64,000 nt of DNA from Gemmatimonadota bacterium (GTDB lineage: Bacteria > Gemmatimonadota > Gemmatimonadetes > Longimicrobiales > Gaopeijiaceae): NCBI GenBank assembly GCA_016209885.1, contig JACQVF010000060.1, positions 1-64,000 of the forward strand, read 5' to 3'. The translations under genes were made by a program, and so were the position numbers. The notes below the pieces were generated by a model. It had not been told where the DNA came from, ran no database searches, and saw nothing but the letters and a program-made list of their open reading frames with translations. Below, in pieces: positions 26,703-36,186 of this stretch (the first letter of the stretch is position 1; every line of letters begins with the position of its first letter).

Positions 26703-28116
26703 GGTTGCGATCCCGGAGGGCGGCCAACACCTCGGGTCCGATCCGCTCGATGGATCCGGCGCCGAGAACCAGGCAGAAGTCCCCCGGCTCCAGGCTATCG
26801 GCCACGGCACGGGCAAGGCCGTCCAGCGCCGCATAGTAGGTCACGGCCGCGGCGCCGGCCTCCCGCGCCGTGCGCGCTACGATCTCGCCCGTGATCCCCG
26901 GGATCGGGACCTCACGGGCGGGATAGACGTCCGTCACCCACACCTGATCCGCGCCGGCGAGGGCGTGGCCGAACTCGCGGGCGAAGTCGCGCGTCCGTGT
27001 ATAGAGGTGCGGCTGGAACACCACGGTGATGGGGCGATCGGGATGGGCTGATCGGGCCGCGGCGATGGTCGCTTCGATCTCGGTGGGATGGTGCGCGTAG
27101 TCATCCACGACCAGGGCGCCGCGGGCTTCGCCCAGGCGCTCGAACCGGCGGGCCACGCCGCGGTAGGCGGCGATCGCCCCACGGATACGCGGCCAGTCCA
27201 GGCCGAAGTGCCGGCCGACCGCTGCAGCCGCAAGGGCGTTCCTCAGGTTGTGGAGCCCCGGAAGGGACACGGTCAATGTGCCCCGCGGCTCGCCCTCCTC
27301 CACCACGGCCATCTCGCCTCCCGCCGCGCTGAGACGGGCATCGACGCCCCAGAGCTGCGCGCCCTCCGTGAGGCCATAGCTGTAGCCGCGCGCCCCCGCA
27401 GCGGGCAACAGCCCGGCTGCGCCCGGATCGTCGGCGCAGCAGATCACGCGCCCGGCCTCGGGCGCCCGCTCCACGAAGGTGGCGAACGCCGCCCGCACGG
27501 CGTCGAGCGAGCCGTAGGTATCGAGATGGTCCGCGTCAACCGTCGTCACCACGGCCACCGTCGGCCATAGTGCGTGAAAGGAGCGATCGTACTCGTCCGC
27601 CTCGACGACGAAGAGCACGTCGCCGCCCGCCCGCAGATTGCTCTGCCACTGGATCACGCGGCCGCCCACGAACCCCGTGGGATCGAATCCGCCAGCGGCC
27701 AGGACCTCCGTGGTCATGGCCGTGGTCGTGGTCTTCCCGTGGGTGCCGGCCACGGCCACGACCGTGCCGCGGTTCACCAGCGCGCCCAAGGCCTCTGCCC
27801 GCTTGAGCACCGGGATCCCCCGAGCCCGCGCGCGCCGGACCTCCGGGTGGTCCGAGGGCACCGCCGCGGTCACGACGAGGGCGACGGCATCGGCCACGTG
27901 CGCGGCGTCGTGCCCGTCGACGATCCTCGCGCCCAGCGTCTCCAGAGCGTGAGCGCCCGAGCCCAACCGCAGATCACAGCCCGTAACGCTGCCGCCGCGC
28001 CTGAGCACCAGCTCGGCCAGGGCGCACATGCCGGCACCGGCAATGCCCATGAAATGCACGGGGCCTCGAAGGGCAAGCTCCCTCAAGTTGGGCTCGATCA
28101 ATTTACTGCTCGCCAT
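26695..28116 (-). CDS. murC: UDP-N-acetylmuramate-L-alanine ligase MurC
   Basis: MurC adds L-Ala to UDP-MurNAc with ATP. The N-terminal Rossmann domain has HFMGIAGAGMCALAEL. The ATP loop is GTHGKTTTTAM, the central domain has EADEYDRSF, and the C-terminal domain has DDYAHHPTEIEATI. The ATG at 28116 (MASSKLIEPN) follows GAAAGG and gives 473 residues, matching the family. It overlaps the murG stop by 14 bases. Confidence 0.97.
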   Translation of the reverse strand: MASSKLIEPNLRELALRGPVHFMGIAGAGMCALAELVLRRGGSVTGCDLRLGSGAHALETLGARIVDGHDAAHVADAVALVVTAAVPSDHPEVRRARARGIPVLKRAEALGALVNRGTVVAVAGTHGKTTTTAMTTEVLAAGGFDPTGFVGGRVIQWQSNLRAGGDVLFVVEADEYDRSFHALWPTVAVVTTVDADHLDTYGSLDAVRAAFATFVERAPEAGRVICCADDPGAAGLLPAAGARGYSYGLTEGAQLWGVDARLSAAGGEMAVVEEGEPRGTLTVSLPGLHNLRNALAAAAVGRHFGLDWPRIRGAIAAYRGVARRFERLGEARGALVVDDYAHHPTEIEATIAAARSAHPDRPITVVFQPHLYTRTRDFAREFGHALAGADQVWVTDVYPAREVPIPGITGEIVARTAREAGAAAVTYYAALDGLARAVADSLEPGDFCLVLGAGSIERIGPEVLAALRDRNHA

Positions 28117-29278
28117 CCTTTCTCGAAACGTCCACCGCGGCCCCCGTACCGGGCAGTAGCTCGGCGAGCTTCTCCGCGATCTCCGCCGCAGCGTCCGGTC
28201 GCGCCCGCGTGCGGGCGCACTGCGCCATGCGGAGCCGGCGCGCGCGATCCGCAGCCAGCGCGCGGACCGCACGCCAGAGCCCATACGCGTCGAGGCCGCG
28301 CTGCGACAGACGCACGGCTGCGCCCGCGGCCTCGAGGGCGCGTGCGTTCTTCTCCTGGTGGTTCGCGGCCGCGCCCGGGAGCGGTACCAGGATCGCAGGC
28401 ACGCCCCACGCCAGGAACTCGGAGGTCGCCATAGCTCCCGCGCGGCTCAGCGCGAAGTCAGCGGCGGTGAGCGCGGAGGAGATGTCGTCGATATAGCCCA
28501 CCGGCCGCACCCATGACCCGGCCGCGGCGCGCCGCACCCGCGCCTCCATCGCCTCCCGGTGTGCGTGCCCCGTCGCCCAGAGAACCTGCAGGTGCGCCGG
28601 GCGCTCCAGCTCTCCGGCCTGCGCGCGCTCCACCGCATCGGCCAGGATCCCGTTGATGGCCGCCGACCCCTGGCTCCCCCCCACGACCAGCATCACGGTC
28701 GCGTCCTCTGCGAGCCCGAACCGCGCACGCGCCTCTGCGCGATCCATGGGCCGCAACGGCCGCACCGGGTTGCCGCTCACCCGGACGCCGGCCTGGGCAC
28801 CACGAGGCAGGTACTCGGCGGCCTCGGGGAAGCCCAGGTGGACCTGCCGGGCCCACCGGCAGAGCAGCCGGGTCGTGAAGCCCGGGTAGGTGTTCTGTTC
28901 GTGGAGCGCGAGGGGAACGCCTTTCACCGCCGCCCACGCGCCCGGTACGGCACCCGCGTAGCCGCCCGTCACCACCACGAGCGCCGGCTGCAGCCGTCGG
29001 AAGAGCGCTGCCACTTGACGCAGAGCCCGCGCCAGCCCGGGGACGACCCGCCAGTTCCGCCAGGGCCGTCTCCGATCCAGCGGCTCCACGGGAAGAAGCG
29101 CATGTTCGACGCCCCGCTGCGGCAGCACCCGGGCCTCGACGCCGCGGCATGCACCCACGAAGAACGGACGCACATCGGGACGTCGCGCCATGAGCGCGTC
29201 CGCCAGCGCGAGGGCGGGGTAGAGGTGCCCGCCGGTGCCGCCCCCCGCGAAGAGGGTCACGATCGGCCCCTCATCCAC
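28103..29278 (-). CDS. murG: Lipid II synthase MurG
   Basis: MurG transfers GlcNAc from UDP-GlcNAc to lipid I at the inner face of the membrane, making lipid II. The G-loops are GGGTGGHLYPALALA (about 12-26) and GGSQGSAAIN. The acceptor side is HEQNTYPG and the donor side is SRAGAMATSEFLAWG. The start is a GTG that overlaps the ftsW stop by 8 bases. At 391 residues the C-terminal tail is a little long and not conserved (VDVSRKDGEQ). Confidence 0.96.
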   Translation of the reverse strand: MDEGPIVTLFAGGGTGGHLYPALALADALMARRPDVRPFFVGACRGVEARVLPQRGVEHALLPVEPLDRRRPWRNWRVVPGLARALRQVAALFRRLQPALVVVTGGYAGAVPGAWAAVKGVPLALHEQNTYPGFTTRLLCRWARQVHLGFPEAAEYLPRGAQAGVRVSGNPVRPLRPMDRAEARARFGLAEDATVMLVVGGSQGSAAINGILADAVERAQAGELERPAHLQVLWATGHAHREAMEARVRRAAAGSWVRPVGYIDDISSALTAADFALSRAGAMATSEFLAWGVPAILVPLPGAAANHQEKNARALEAAGAAVRLSQRGLDAYGLWRAVRALAADRARRLRMAQCARTRARPDAAAEIAEKLAELLPGTGAAVDVSRKDGEQ

Positions 29279-30455
29279 GGCTGCCCCTTCCCGCCGACCC
29301 CGCGCGAGCGATCGCCACGAGCACGCCCATCGCCGCCAGCGAGACGAGCAGGTTCGAGCGCCCGTACGACATCAGGGGGAGTGTGACGCCGGTGGCGGGA
29401 ATGAGCCCGAGCCCCACGCCCATGTGCAGGACCGCGGAAGTGGCGATGAGGCTCGTGAGCCCCACGGCGAGCAGCTCGCCGAAGTGGTCCGGCGCCCGAC
29501 GCGCCACCCGAAAACCGATGAGCACGAGGGTCAGGTACAGCCCCACGGTGAGCGTCACCCCGATGAACCCCCACTCCTCGCCGATCATCGCGAAAATGAA
29601 GTCGTTGTGCGCCTCCGGGATGAAGCCGAACTGCTGCCGTCCCTCCCCGAACCCCACACCCGCCAGACCACCGGAGCCCACGGCGATGAGCGACTGTTGG
29701 ACCTGGTACGCCGCTCCGCTCGGGTCTGTCTCGGGATCCAGGAAGGCAAGCACACGCCGAAGCCGATAGGCCTGGGCGAGCTCGCTGGCGAGGAGCGGCA
29801 GCGCCGCGAGCCCCAGGACCGCGAAGTGCAGGACGCGGGCCCCCGCCGTAAGCGCCACCAGGCCGCCAAGCGCCACCACCAGGACCGCCGTCGACAGGTC
29901 GGGCTCCAGCACGATGGGCGCGGCCAGAAGCGCCCATATCGCGGCCAGCGGAAGGAAGCCCCGACTCACGTGGGCAAGACGCTCCTTTCCCTTCACCGCC
30001 AGCGCCGCGGTCCACACCACGACCACGAACTTCGCCAGCTCCGAAGGTTGCAGCGTGATTCCACCGAGCTTCAGCCAGCGGCGCGCCCCGTTGATTTCCG
30101 GCGCGAACTCGCGCGTGCCGGGAAGCAGTAGCACCAGGAGGAGGATCAAGACGACCGCGAGGAGCGGCCACGCGAGTCTGCGCCACGAGCGATACGGGAT
30201 TCGGGAGCAGAGCGCCAGAAGCGCGAGGCCCACGCCGGCGCCCGCGGCTTGACGGAGCACGTAGTAGTAGTCCGGCAGGTGCTCGCGCTGTGCCAGGAAC
30301 GAACTCGCGCTGTAGAGCGTGACGAGCCCGAACGAGAGAAGGAGCACGGTCACGACCAGGAGCGCGGCAGGCTCCCACCCCCAGCCGATCCCGCTATCAG
30401 CGAAGCCGGTCGGCCGCGGCGGCGCGACGTCCAGCGGCAGCGCCCGGACCCTCAC
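29271..30455 (-). CDS. ftsW: Peptidoglycan glycosyltransferase FtsW
   Basis: FtsW is the SEDS-family polymerase that builds septal glycan strands from lipid II, working with FtsI. The protein is highly hydrophobic, with about ten membrane segments. It has SEDS motifs NGARRWLKLGGITLQPSELAK, PDLSTAVLV, HNDFIFAMIGEEWG and, near the end, LPLMSYGRSNL. The GTG at 30455 overlaps the murD stop (GTGA) and gives 394 residues. A longer frame upstream would read through murD. Confidence 0.95.
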   Translation of the reverse strand: MRVRALPLDVAPPRPTGFADSGIGWGWEPAALLVVTVLLLSFGLVTLYSASSFLAQREHLPDYYYVLRQAAGAGVGLALLALCSRIPYRSWRRLAWPLLAVVLILLLVLLLPGTREFAPEINGARRWLKLGGITLQPSELAKFVVVVWTAALAVKGKERLAHVSRGFLPLAAIWALLAAPIVLEPDLSTAVLVVALGGLVALTAGARVLHFAVLGLAALPLLASELAQAYRLRRVLAFLDPETDPSGAAYQVQQSLIAVGSGGLAGVGFGEGRQQFGFIPEAHNDFIFAMIGEEWGFIGVTLTVGLYLTLVLIGFRVARRAPDHFGELLAVGLTSLIATSAVLHMGVGLGLIPATGVTLPLMSYGRSNLLVSLAAMGVLVAIARAGSAGRGSRG

Positions 30456-31840
30456 GCGGTCCCTCCGCGCGCCAGCTCGGCGAAGCGCCGGCCGCGCTCT
30501 TCGTAGTTCGTGAACATGTCGAAGCTCGAGCACGCGGGCGAGAGCAGGATCACATCGCCGGCCCGGGCGAGGCGTTCGGCCTCGGCGACGGCATCCTCGA
30601 AGGAGCCGTCCACACGCACCACCGGAACGTGGGCCGCCAGATCGGCCTCGACGTGAGCACACGCGGCGCCATAGGCCACGACGGCCCGCGCGTGCTCCAT
30701 GAGGACGGGCGCGAGCTGCGAATACGGCTCACCCTTGTGCTTGCCGCCCAGGAGCACGACGGCTGGCTGTGTCATGCTCGCGATCCCGACACGCGCCGCC
30801 GAGATGTTCGTGGCCTTCGAGTCGTTGATCCAGACGATCCCGTTCCGCTCCGCCACGAGCTCGAGGCGGTGGGGGAGGCCCCGGAAGCCGCGGAGCCCGC
30901 CAGCAATGCGCTGCGGCGCTGCGCCCGCGAGCGCCGCGGCCAGCGCGCCCGCGAGCGCATTCATCACGTTATGGGTTCCGAGGAGCGGCAGCTCGGCGGC
31001 CCGCAGGAGCGGGTGTTCGAGGCCGGTGAGCCGGAGTACGAGTTCGCCCTCGCGCACAAAGGCTGCCTCCTCGCTCTGCGGCTCGTGCTCCCGCGCGAAG
31101 AGGCACCGCCGGCCCGGCGCGTCTCCCGGCAGCCGGAGAACCTCCGGGTCTTCGCCGTTGAGCACCCAGCGGCTCGCGGGCGCCGCGTTCCTGAACATCT
31201 GCGCCTTGTCCGCGTAGTAGGCCTCGACGGATGGGTAGCGGTCGAGGTGATCCGGCGAGAGGTTCGTCACCACGCCGACGGCCGCGGCGAACGTCCGGAT
31301 CCCCGCCAGCTGGAACGAGCTGACCTCTGCGACGACCCAGGCGGGCGGCGGCGTGCGCAGCGCCACCAGGGACAGCGCGGGGCCCAGGCTCGCACCCACG
31401 TTGCCGCCCAGCTCCGCGTCGATCCCCGCGGCACGAAGCAGGTGGGCGGTCAGTGCCGCGGTCGTGGTCTTCCCGTTGGTCCCCGTCACCGCGATCAGTG
31501 GAGCCGCGAGGAACCGAAAGGCGAACTCCAGCTCAGAAATCCACTCGACCCCGCGCTTCCCGAGCTCGATGAGAACCGGAGCGTCGGGGGCGATTCCCGG
31601 ACTGACCACCACCAGGTCGGCCTGCGCGATTCGCGCCACATCGTGGCCTCCCAGCTCGGCATCTCCACCCAGGGCGCGGACCTCGGCGGCCCCGGACTCG
31701 ACACCGGCATCAGCGCGCACGTCGGATGCATACACGGCCGCTCCGTGAGCGCGCGCGAGGCGCGCCGCCGCCGTTCCGCTCTGCGCCATTCCGATGATCG
31801 CAACGGTCTCTCCTTTCAGATCGAGACGTTCACCGACCAC
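30452..31840 (-). CDS. murD: UDP-N-acetylmuramoylalanine-D-glutamate ligase MurD
   Basis: MurD adds D-Glu to UDP-MurNAc-L-Ala. The ATP loop is GTNGKTTTAALTAHL. The central domain has VTNLSPDHLDRY, and the C-terminal domain has INDSKATNISAA and LLSPACSSFDMFTNYEERG. That last motif is typical of MurD. Start GTG at 31840, length 462. It is preceded by a 54-bp gap and the small ORF at 31895-32176. Confidence 0.96.
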   Translation of the reverse strand: MVGERLDLKGETVAIIGMAQSGTAAARLARAHGAAVYASDVRADAGVESGAAEVRALGGDAELGGHDVARIAQADLVVVSPGIAPDAPVLIELGKRGVEWISELEFAFRFLAAPLIAVTGTNGKTTTAALTAHLLRAAGIDAELGGNVGASLGPALSLVALRTPPPAWVVAEVSSFQLAGIRTFAAAVGVVTNLSPDHLDRYPSVEAYYADKAQMFRNAAPASRWVLNGEDPEVLRLPGDAPGRRCLFAREHEPQSEEAAFVREGELVLRLTGLEHPLLRAAELPLLGTHNVMNALAGALAAALAGAAPQRIAGGLRGFRGLPHRLELVAERNGIVWINDSKATNISAARVGIASMTQPAVVLLGGKHKGEPYSQLAPVLMEHARAVVAYGAACAHVEADLAAHVPVVRVDGSFEDAVAEAERLARAGDVILLSPACSSFDMFTNYEERGRRFAELARGGTA

Positions 31841-31894
31841 ATGCGCTCCACAGGACGATCGTGCGGCCGGCGCCAGCTCGCCGGCTCGCCGGGC

Positions 31895-32176
31895 TTACAG
31901 GCCGCGCGCAGCGGCCCGGAGTCGCGTGCGCCACACCGTCACCACCACACCCAGGAACGCCGTCCCCGCTCCCTTCACCCACGCCGGCCGCTCCACAGAG
32001 CCCGCGTTCCCGAACGTCCCGAACGCGACCGCAACCTCACGGAGGCCATGAGAGTCCCGGGCCCCCTGGCTCGGCGGGGGCGGCCGCATCCGGCCTCCGG
32101 GCAGGCGGACGATGGCGCGTCGAAGTGACTCGAGGATGCCCGGAACATGCATCACGTGAGCGACCGCGTGCCTCAT
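31895..32176 (-). CDS. Small unknown ORF between mraY and murD
   Basis: An ATG at 32176, with a strong purine ribosome-binding stretch (GGAAGGGGG, 6 nt before the start) and 14 bp after the mraY stop, opens 93 codons. The product is basic (MRHAVAHVMHVPGILESLRR), Pro-rich in the middle, and ends with a short hydrophobic stretch (GAGTAFLGVVVTVW) and a basic tail. No homology is recognised. Its position inside an otherwise gap-free operon and its ribosome-binding site argue for a real gene. The composition leaves doubt. Confidence 0.4.
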   Translation of the reverse strand: MRHAVAHVMHVPGILESLRRAIVRLPGGRMRPPPPSQGARDSHGLREVAVAFGTFGNAGSVERPAWVKGAGTAFLGVVVTVWRTRLRAAARGL

Positions 32177-32190
32177 CGCGCACCCCCTTC

Positions 32191-33297
32191 CTATCGGATC
32201 TTGAGCGTGCTGAGCCCGATCATCGCGAACAGGATCCCGAGGATCCAAAAGCGCACGACGACCTTCGTCTCCGACCAGCCGAGCTTCTCAAAATGGTGAT
32301 GCAAGGGCGCCATGCGGAAAACCCTCCTACCCTTCCCTTCCCGCTGCGCCGTGTACTTGAAGAAGCCGGTCTGCACGATCACGGAGACTGCCTCCGCGAC
32401 GAAGACGCCGCCCACGATGACGAGCAGGAACTCGGCCTTCAGGAGAATGGACACGACGCCGATGGCGCCTCCCAGCGCGAGAGCGCCGGTGTCGCCCATG
32501 AAGACCTCCGCCGGGTGGGCGTTGAACCAGAGGAAGCCGAGGGCGGCGCCGGCCAGCGCCACGGCAAAGACGGCGAGCTCGCCCGAGCCCGGGAGGTAGA
32601 AGAGCCCCAGGTACCGTGACGCGTCTACGCGGCCAATGAGATAGGCGAAGACGCCGAACGTGCTGGCCGCGATCGCGGTGAGGCCGGCCGCGAGGCCATC
32701 CAGCCCGTCCGACAGGTTCACCGCATTCGAGCAGCCCGTCACCACCACGGCCACGAACAGGACGTAGGCAGGAAGCCACAAGTTCGCGTACCAGTCCGCG
32801 AAGAACGGCACCATCGTCCAGTTGGGCGGGATCGGCCAGAACGGGCGCAGCACGAGGAAGATCCCGAGGGCGAGGCCGAAGATCCCCTGGCCGATCAGCT
32901 TGTAGCGAGCCACAAGCCCCTCAGGCCGCCGGCGCACGATCTTCAGGTAGTCGTCCAGGAAGCCCACCGCGCCCATCCAGACGAGCACGAGCAGCGCGAT
33001 GACCGTATACCAGTTCGTGAGCTCGGCCCAGAGCAATGTGGATGTGGCGGCCGCCAGAATGATGAGCACACCGCCCATGGTGGGTGTGCCCTCCTTGCCC
33101 AGGTGCGCCTCCGGCCCCTCCGCGCGCACCACCTGGCCGACCCGCAGCCTTCGCAGCCAGCGAATGGTCGGCGGCCCGAGGAGGAAGGCCAGGAGCAGCG
33201 AGGTCACGACCGCCCCTGCCGCCCGGAAGGTGATGTAGCGGAACAGGTTGAAGACGATGTGAACGTCGCTGAACTGGGGGAGCAGATGGTACAGCAC
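32191..33297 (-). CDS. mraY: Phospho-N-acetylmuramoyl-pentapeptide transferase MraY
   Basis: MraY moves phospho-MurNAc-pentapeptide onto undecaprenyl phosphate to make lipid I. The polytopic protein (368 residues, about ten helices) has the magnesium/catalytic motif GFLDDYLKI, the NAVNLSDGLDGLAAG loop, FMGDTGALALGG and the MAPLHHHFEKLGWSE histidine motif. It starts 2 bp after the murF stop. Confidence 0.97.
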   Translation of the reverse strand: MLYHLLPQFSDVHIVFNLFRYITFRAAGAVVTSLLLAFLLGPPTIRWLRRLRVGQVVRAEGPEAHLGKEGTPTMGGVLIILAAATSTLLWAELTNWYTVIALLVLVWMGAVGFLDDYLKIVRRRPEGLVARYKLIGQGIFGLALGIFLVLRPFWPIPPNWTMVPFFADWYANLWLPAYVLFVAVVVTGCSNAVNLSDGLDGLAAGLTAIAASTFGVFAYLIGRVDASRYLGLFYLPGSGELAVFAVALAGAALGFLWFNAHPAEVFMGDTGALALGGAIGVVSILLKAEFLLVIVGGVFVAEAVSVIVQTGFFKYTAQREGKGRRVFRMAPLHHHFEKLGWSETKVVVRFWILGILFAMIGLSTLKIR

Positions 33298-33299
33298 GT

Positions 33300-34703
33300 T
33301 CAGCGCTCCACGCGTGCGGGTGACTCGAGATCGTTGGGCGCGAAATCGCGCCGGAACTCCGGGACGAGCCGCTCCAGCCGCACGCCCCGCGACGCCTTGA
33401 GGAGCACGAGCTCGTTTCCTCGGAGGCGACTGCGGAGCTCGGCATACGCCGCCTCTAGCTCCGACTCCGCCACGACCCGGCCGGCCTCGAGCTCATGCAC
33501 CCGCGCGGCCGCACCCGCGAACTCCCCCGTCGCCACGATGAGGTCGATGGGCCGGCGCGCCAGCTCGCGAAGCACCAGCTCGTGGAGCGCGGCACTGCGA
33601 GTCCCCAGCTCGAGCATCGTGCCCAGGACGAGCACCCGCCGGCCCGGTGCGGGGAGCGTGAGCAGCAGATCTACGGCGGCACGTACGCTCGTCGGGTTGG
33701 CGTTGTAACAGTCCACGACCAGCCTCAGGTCGCCAACCCGCAGGAGCTCGCCCCGCATCTTGCTCGGCTCCACGCTGGCCACGCCGGCGGCCGCGTCCGC
33801 AGCGGGTACGGCAAGCGCGTCGGCCACGGCCAGAGCCAGGAGCGCGTTCGACACCGCGTGGCGGCCGCGCAGTCGGAGCGCCATCTCCTGGCCGCGCCAG
33901 CGGAAGCAGAATCGCCCCTGCGCGTCGGCACCCAGGATCTCGCCCCGGAACTCGGGATCCGCGCCGTCACCCGGGCCGGCCACGCGGACGTTGCGGTGCA
34001 TGCTCCGAGCGCGGAGGGCCAGGTTCGGGGGTTCATCCGCCACCACAGCCAGGGCATCGGGGTCGAGCCCGGCGATGAGATCCAGCTTCTCCCGGATCAC
34101 GCCCTCCAGGTCCCCGAGCCCCTCCAGATGCCCTTCCGCGACGCCGGTCACGACCCCGATGGTGGGCGCCGCGATTCGCGTGAGCGCCGCGATCTCGCCC
34201 GGCCGGCTCGTGCCCATCTCGAGGACGAGCACCTGCGCCTGGTCCGGCGCCGCCAGGATGGTCCGGGGGAGGCCCACCAGGTTGTTCAGGTTCCCCTCCG
34301 TGGCGTGGACTCGATAGCGCGCGGCCAGCGCTGCGTGAATCAGGTCTTTCGTCGTCGTCTTTCCCACCGTGCCGGTCACGCCGACCACCGGCACCGGCAG
34401 CGCCCTCCGGCGGTGGTGCGCCAGCGCCCCCAGCGCCTCGAGGGTGTCCCTCACGCCGTAGAGCACGCGGCCCGGCTCCACCGCCACGTCCCGCGCGACC
34501 ACGGCCCCCGCGGCCCCGCGCTGGAACGCCTCCCCCACGAAGTCGTGGGCGTCGAAATGCTCGCCCACGAGCGCGACGAACAGCTCGCCGGGCGCCAGCG
34601 TTCGCGTGTCCGTGCCGATCCCGCTGTACTCCAGGTCCCCGTGGGCCGCGGCGAGCCCCAGCGCGAGTCGCACCTCCGAGTCACTCCACCGGAACGGCGC
34701 CAT
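33300..34703 (-). CDS. murF: UDP-MurNAc-tripeptide-D-Ala-D-Ala ligase MurF
   Basis: MurF adds the D-Ala-D-Ala dipeptide, finishing the cytoplasmic muropeptide. The ATP loop is GTVGKTTTKDLIHA, the central domain has LVLEMGTSRPGEIAALTRI, and the C-terminal domain has DCYNANPTSVRAA. The ATG at 34703 (MAPFRWSDSEV) gives 467 residues and overlaps the end of murE by 23 bases. D-Ala-D-Ala ligase (ddl) is not in this cluster, although alr is 24 kb away. Confidence 0.96.
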   Translation of the reverse strand: MAPFRWSDSEVRLALGLAAAHGDLEYSGIGTDTRTLAPGELFVALVGEHFDAHDFVGEAFQRGAAGAVVARDVAVEPGRVLYGVRDTLEALGALAHHRRRALPVPVVGVTGTVGKTTTKDLIHAALAARYRVHATEGNLNNLVGLPRTILAAPDQAQVLVLEMGTSRPGEIAALTRIAAPTIGVVTGVAEGHLEGLGDLEGVIREKLDLIAGLDPDALAVVADEPPNLALRARSMHRNVRVAGPGDGADPEFRGEILGADAQGRFCFRWRGQEMALRLRGRHAVSNALLALAVADALAVPAADAAAGVASVEPSKMRGELLRVGDLRLVVDCYNANPTSVRAAVDLLLTLPAPGRRVLVLGTMLELGTRSAALHELVLRELARRPIDLIVATGEFAGAAARVHELEAGRVVAESELEAAYAELRSRLRGNELVLLKASRGVRLERLVPEFRRDFAPNDLESPARVER

Positions 34704-36186
34704 GGTTCTTCCGCTTGGACGCGGGCAGCAATGCCTGCACGATCTCGCGCTCGTCGAAGGGCAGCTTGCCATCGCGCACGATCTGGTAGCATTCGTGCCC
34801 CTTGCCCGCGAGGAGGACGAGATCGCCGCGGCGCGCGAGCTCGAGGGCGCGGCGAATCGCGACGCGCCGCTCCGTGATTCGCTCGAACGCCGCACCCGCC
34901 ATCCCCTGGAGGATGTCATCGATGATCTTGTCCGGGTCCTCCGTGCGCGGGTTGTCGGAGGTGACGATGGCCAGGTCCGCCAGCCGGCCCACCACGCGGC
35001 CCATCTCCGGACGCTTGCCCGGGTCGCGGTCACCGCCCGCGCCGAAGACGACGATCAGACGCCCGCCCACCAGGGGACGCAGCGCGCCGATCGCGCGGTC
35101 GAGCGCGTCGGGCGTGTGCGCGAAGTCGATGAAGACGGGGCACGGATCGGCGGTGACGCGCTCGAGCCGGCCCGGCACCTGGGGGACCGTGGCGAGGCGC
35201 GCGGCCGCCTCTCGGAGCGGGATCCCGCAGACAAGCGCCGCCGCCACCGCGCCCGCGGCATTCTCCACGTTGTACTGGCCGATGAGGGGCAGCTGCACGC
35301 GTACCGTCTCGCCCCCCGCCCTCAGCGCGAACTCGGACCCACCCTCGCGCTGCGCCACGGCCTCCGCCCGCACGTCCGCGTCGCGCTCGACCGCGAACGT
35401 CACGACCCGCCGGCCCGCCAGCGGGAGGCGGGCCCACGCCGGCTCGGCAGCGTTCAGCACCACGGTCCCGCCCCGCTTGAGGAGCTCCACGAGGTGCGCC
35501 TTTGCCGCGAAGTAAGCCTCCAGCGTGCCGTGATAGTCCAGGTGATCGCGGGTGAGATTGGTGTACACAACCACGTCGAAGCGTGCCCCGTCCAACCGCC
35601 GCTGGTCGAGGGCGTGGGAGGACGCCTCCAGGGCCACGGCCACAACCCCCTCATCCGCGAGGTCACGCAGCCAGCGGCTGAAGTCCGCCGGGCCCGGCGT
35701 GGTGAGGTGTTCCGTGCCGGGCCGCACGCGCCCGTCGGGACCCACGAGCCCGAGGGTCCCCAGGGACGCCGCGGGCCCCAGGGCGGAGAGAACGTGGCGG
35801 AGAATCGCGACCGTCGTCGTCTTGCCGTTCGTACCGGTCACACCCACCAGCGCGAGCTGCGACCACGGCGAGCCGAACACCGCGTCGGCCACCAGGGCCG
35901 CGGCGCGCCGGCCGCCCGTCACGACCGCCTGCGCAAGGGCCAGCGCGGGAAGCCGCCGTTCCAGGACGAGCGCCACGGCACCGGCCCGGACCGCGTCCGC
36001 CGCGTACTCGTGCCCGTCCCGCTCCATGCCGACCCACGCCACGAAGACGTCGCCCGCCACCACCGCACGGCTGTCGTGCGCCACCCCGTGAACCACCACG
36101 GAACGTTGGCCGTGCGCCTCCACGAGCAGCTCCGCATCCCGCAGCACGCGAACCACATCCTCGAACGGCATCGACCGGTCAGCCAT
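34681..36186 (-). CDS. murE: UDP-MurNAc-tripeptide (meso-DAP) ligase MurE
   Basis: MurE adds the third stem-peptide residue. The ATP loop is GTNGKTTTVAIL and the central domain has YTNLTRDHLDYHGTLEAYF with the carbamylated-Lys region. The C-terminal signature reads TSDNPRTEDP. DNPR at this place marks the meso-diaminopimelate type rather than the lysine type, which supports a didermic cell wall. The ATG at 36186 gives 501 residues. It overlaps the ftsI stop by 8 bases. Confidence 0.96.
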   Translation of the reverse strand: MADRSMPFEDVVRVLRDAELLVEAHGQRSVVVHGVAHDSRAVVAGDVFVAWVGMERDGHEYAADAVRAGAVALVLERRLPALALAQAVVTGGRRAAALVADAVFGSPWSQLALVGVTGTNGKTTTVAILRHVLSALGPAASLGTLGLVGPDGRVRPGTEHLTTPGPADFSRWLRDLADEGVVAVALEASSHALDQRRLDGARFDVVVYTNLTRDHLDYHGTLEAYFAAKAHLVELLKRGGTVVLNAAEPAWARLPLAGRRVVTFAVERDADVRAEAVAQREGGSEFALRAGGETVRVQLPLIGQYNVENAAGAVAAALVCGIPLREAAARLATVPQVPGRLERVTADPCPVFIDFAHTPDALDRAIGALRPLVGGRLIVVFGAGGDRDPGKRPEMGRVVGRLADLAIVTSDNPRTEDPDKIIDDILQGMAGAAFERITERRVAIRRALELARRGDLVLLAGKGHECYQIVRDGKLPFDEREIVQALLPASKRKNHGAVPVE

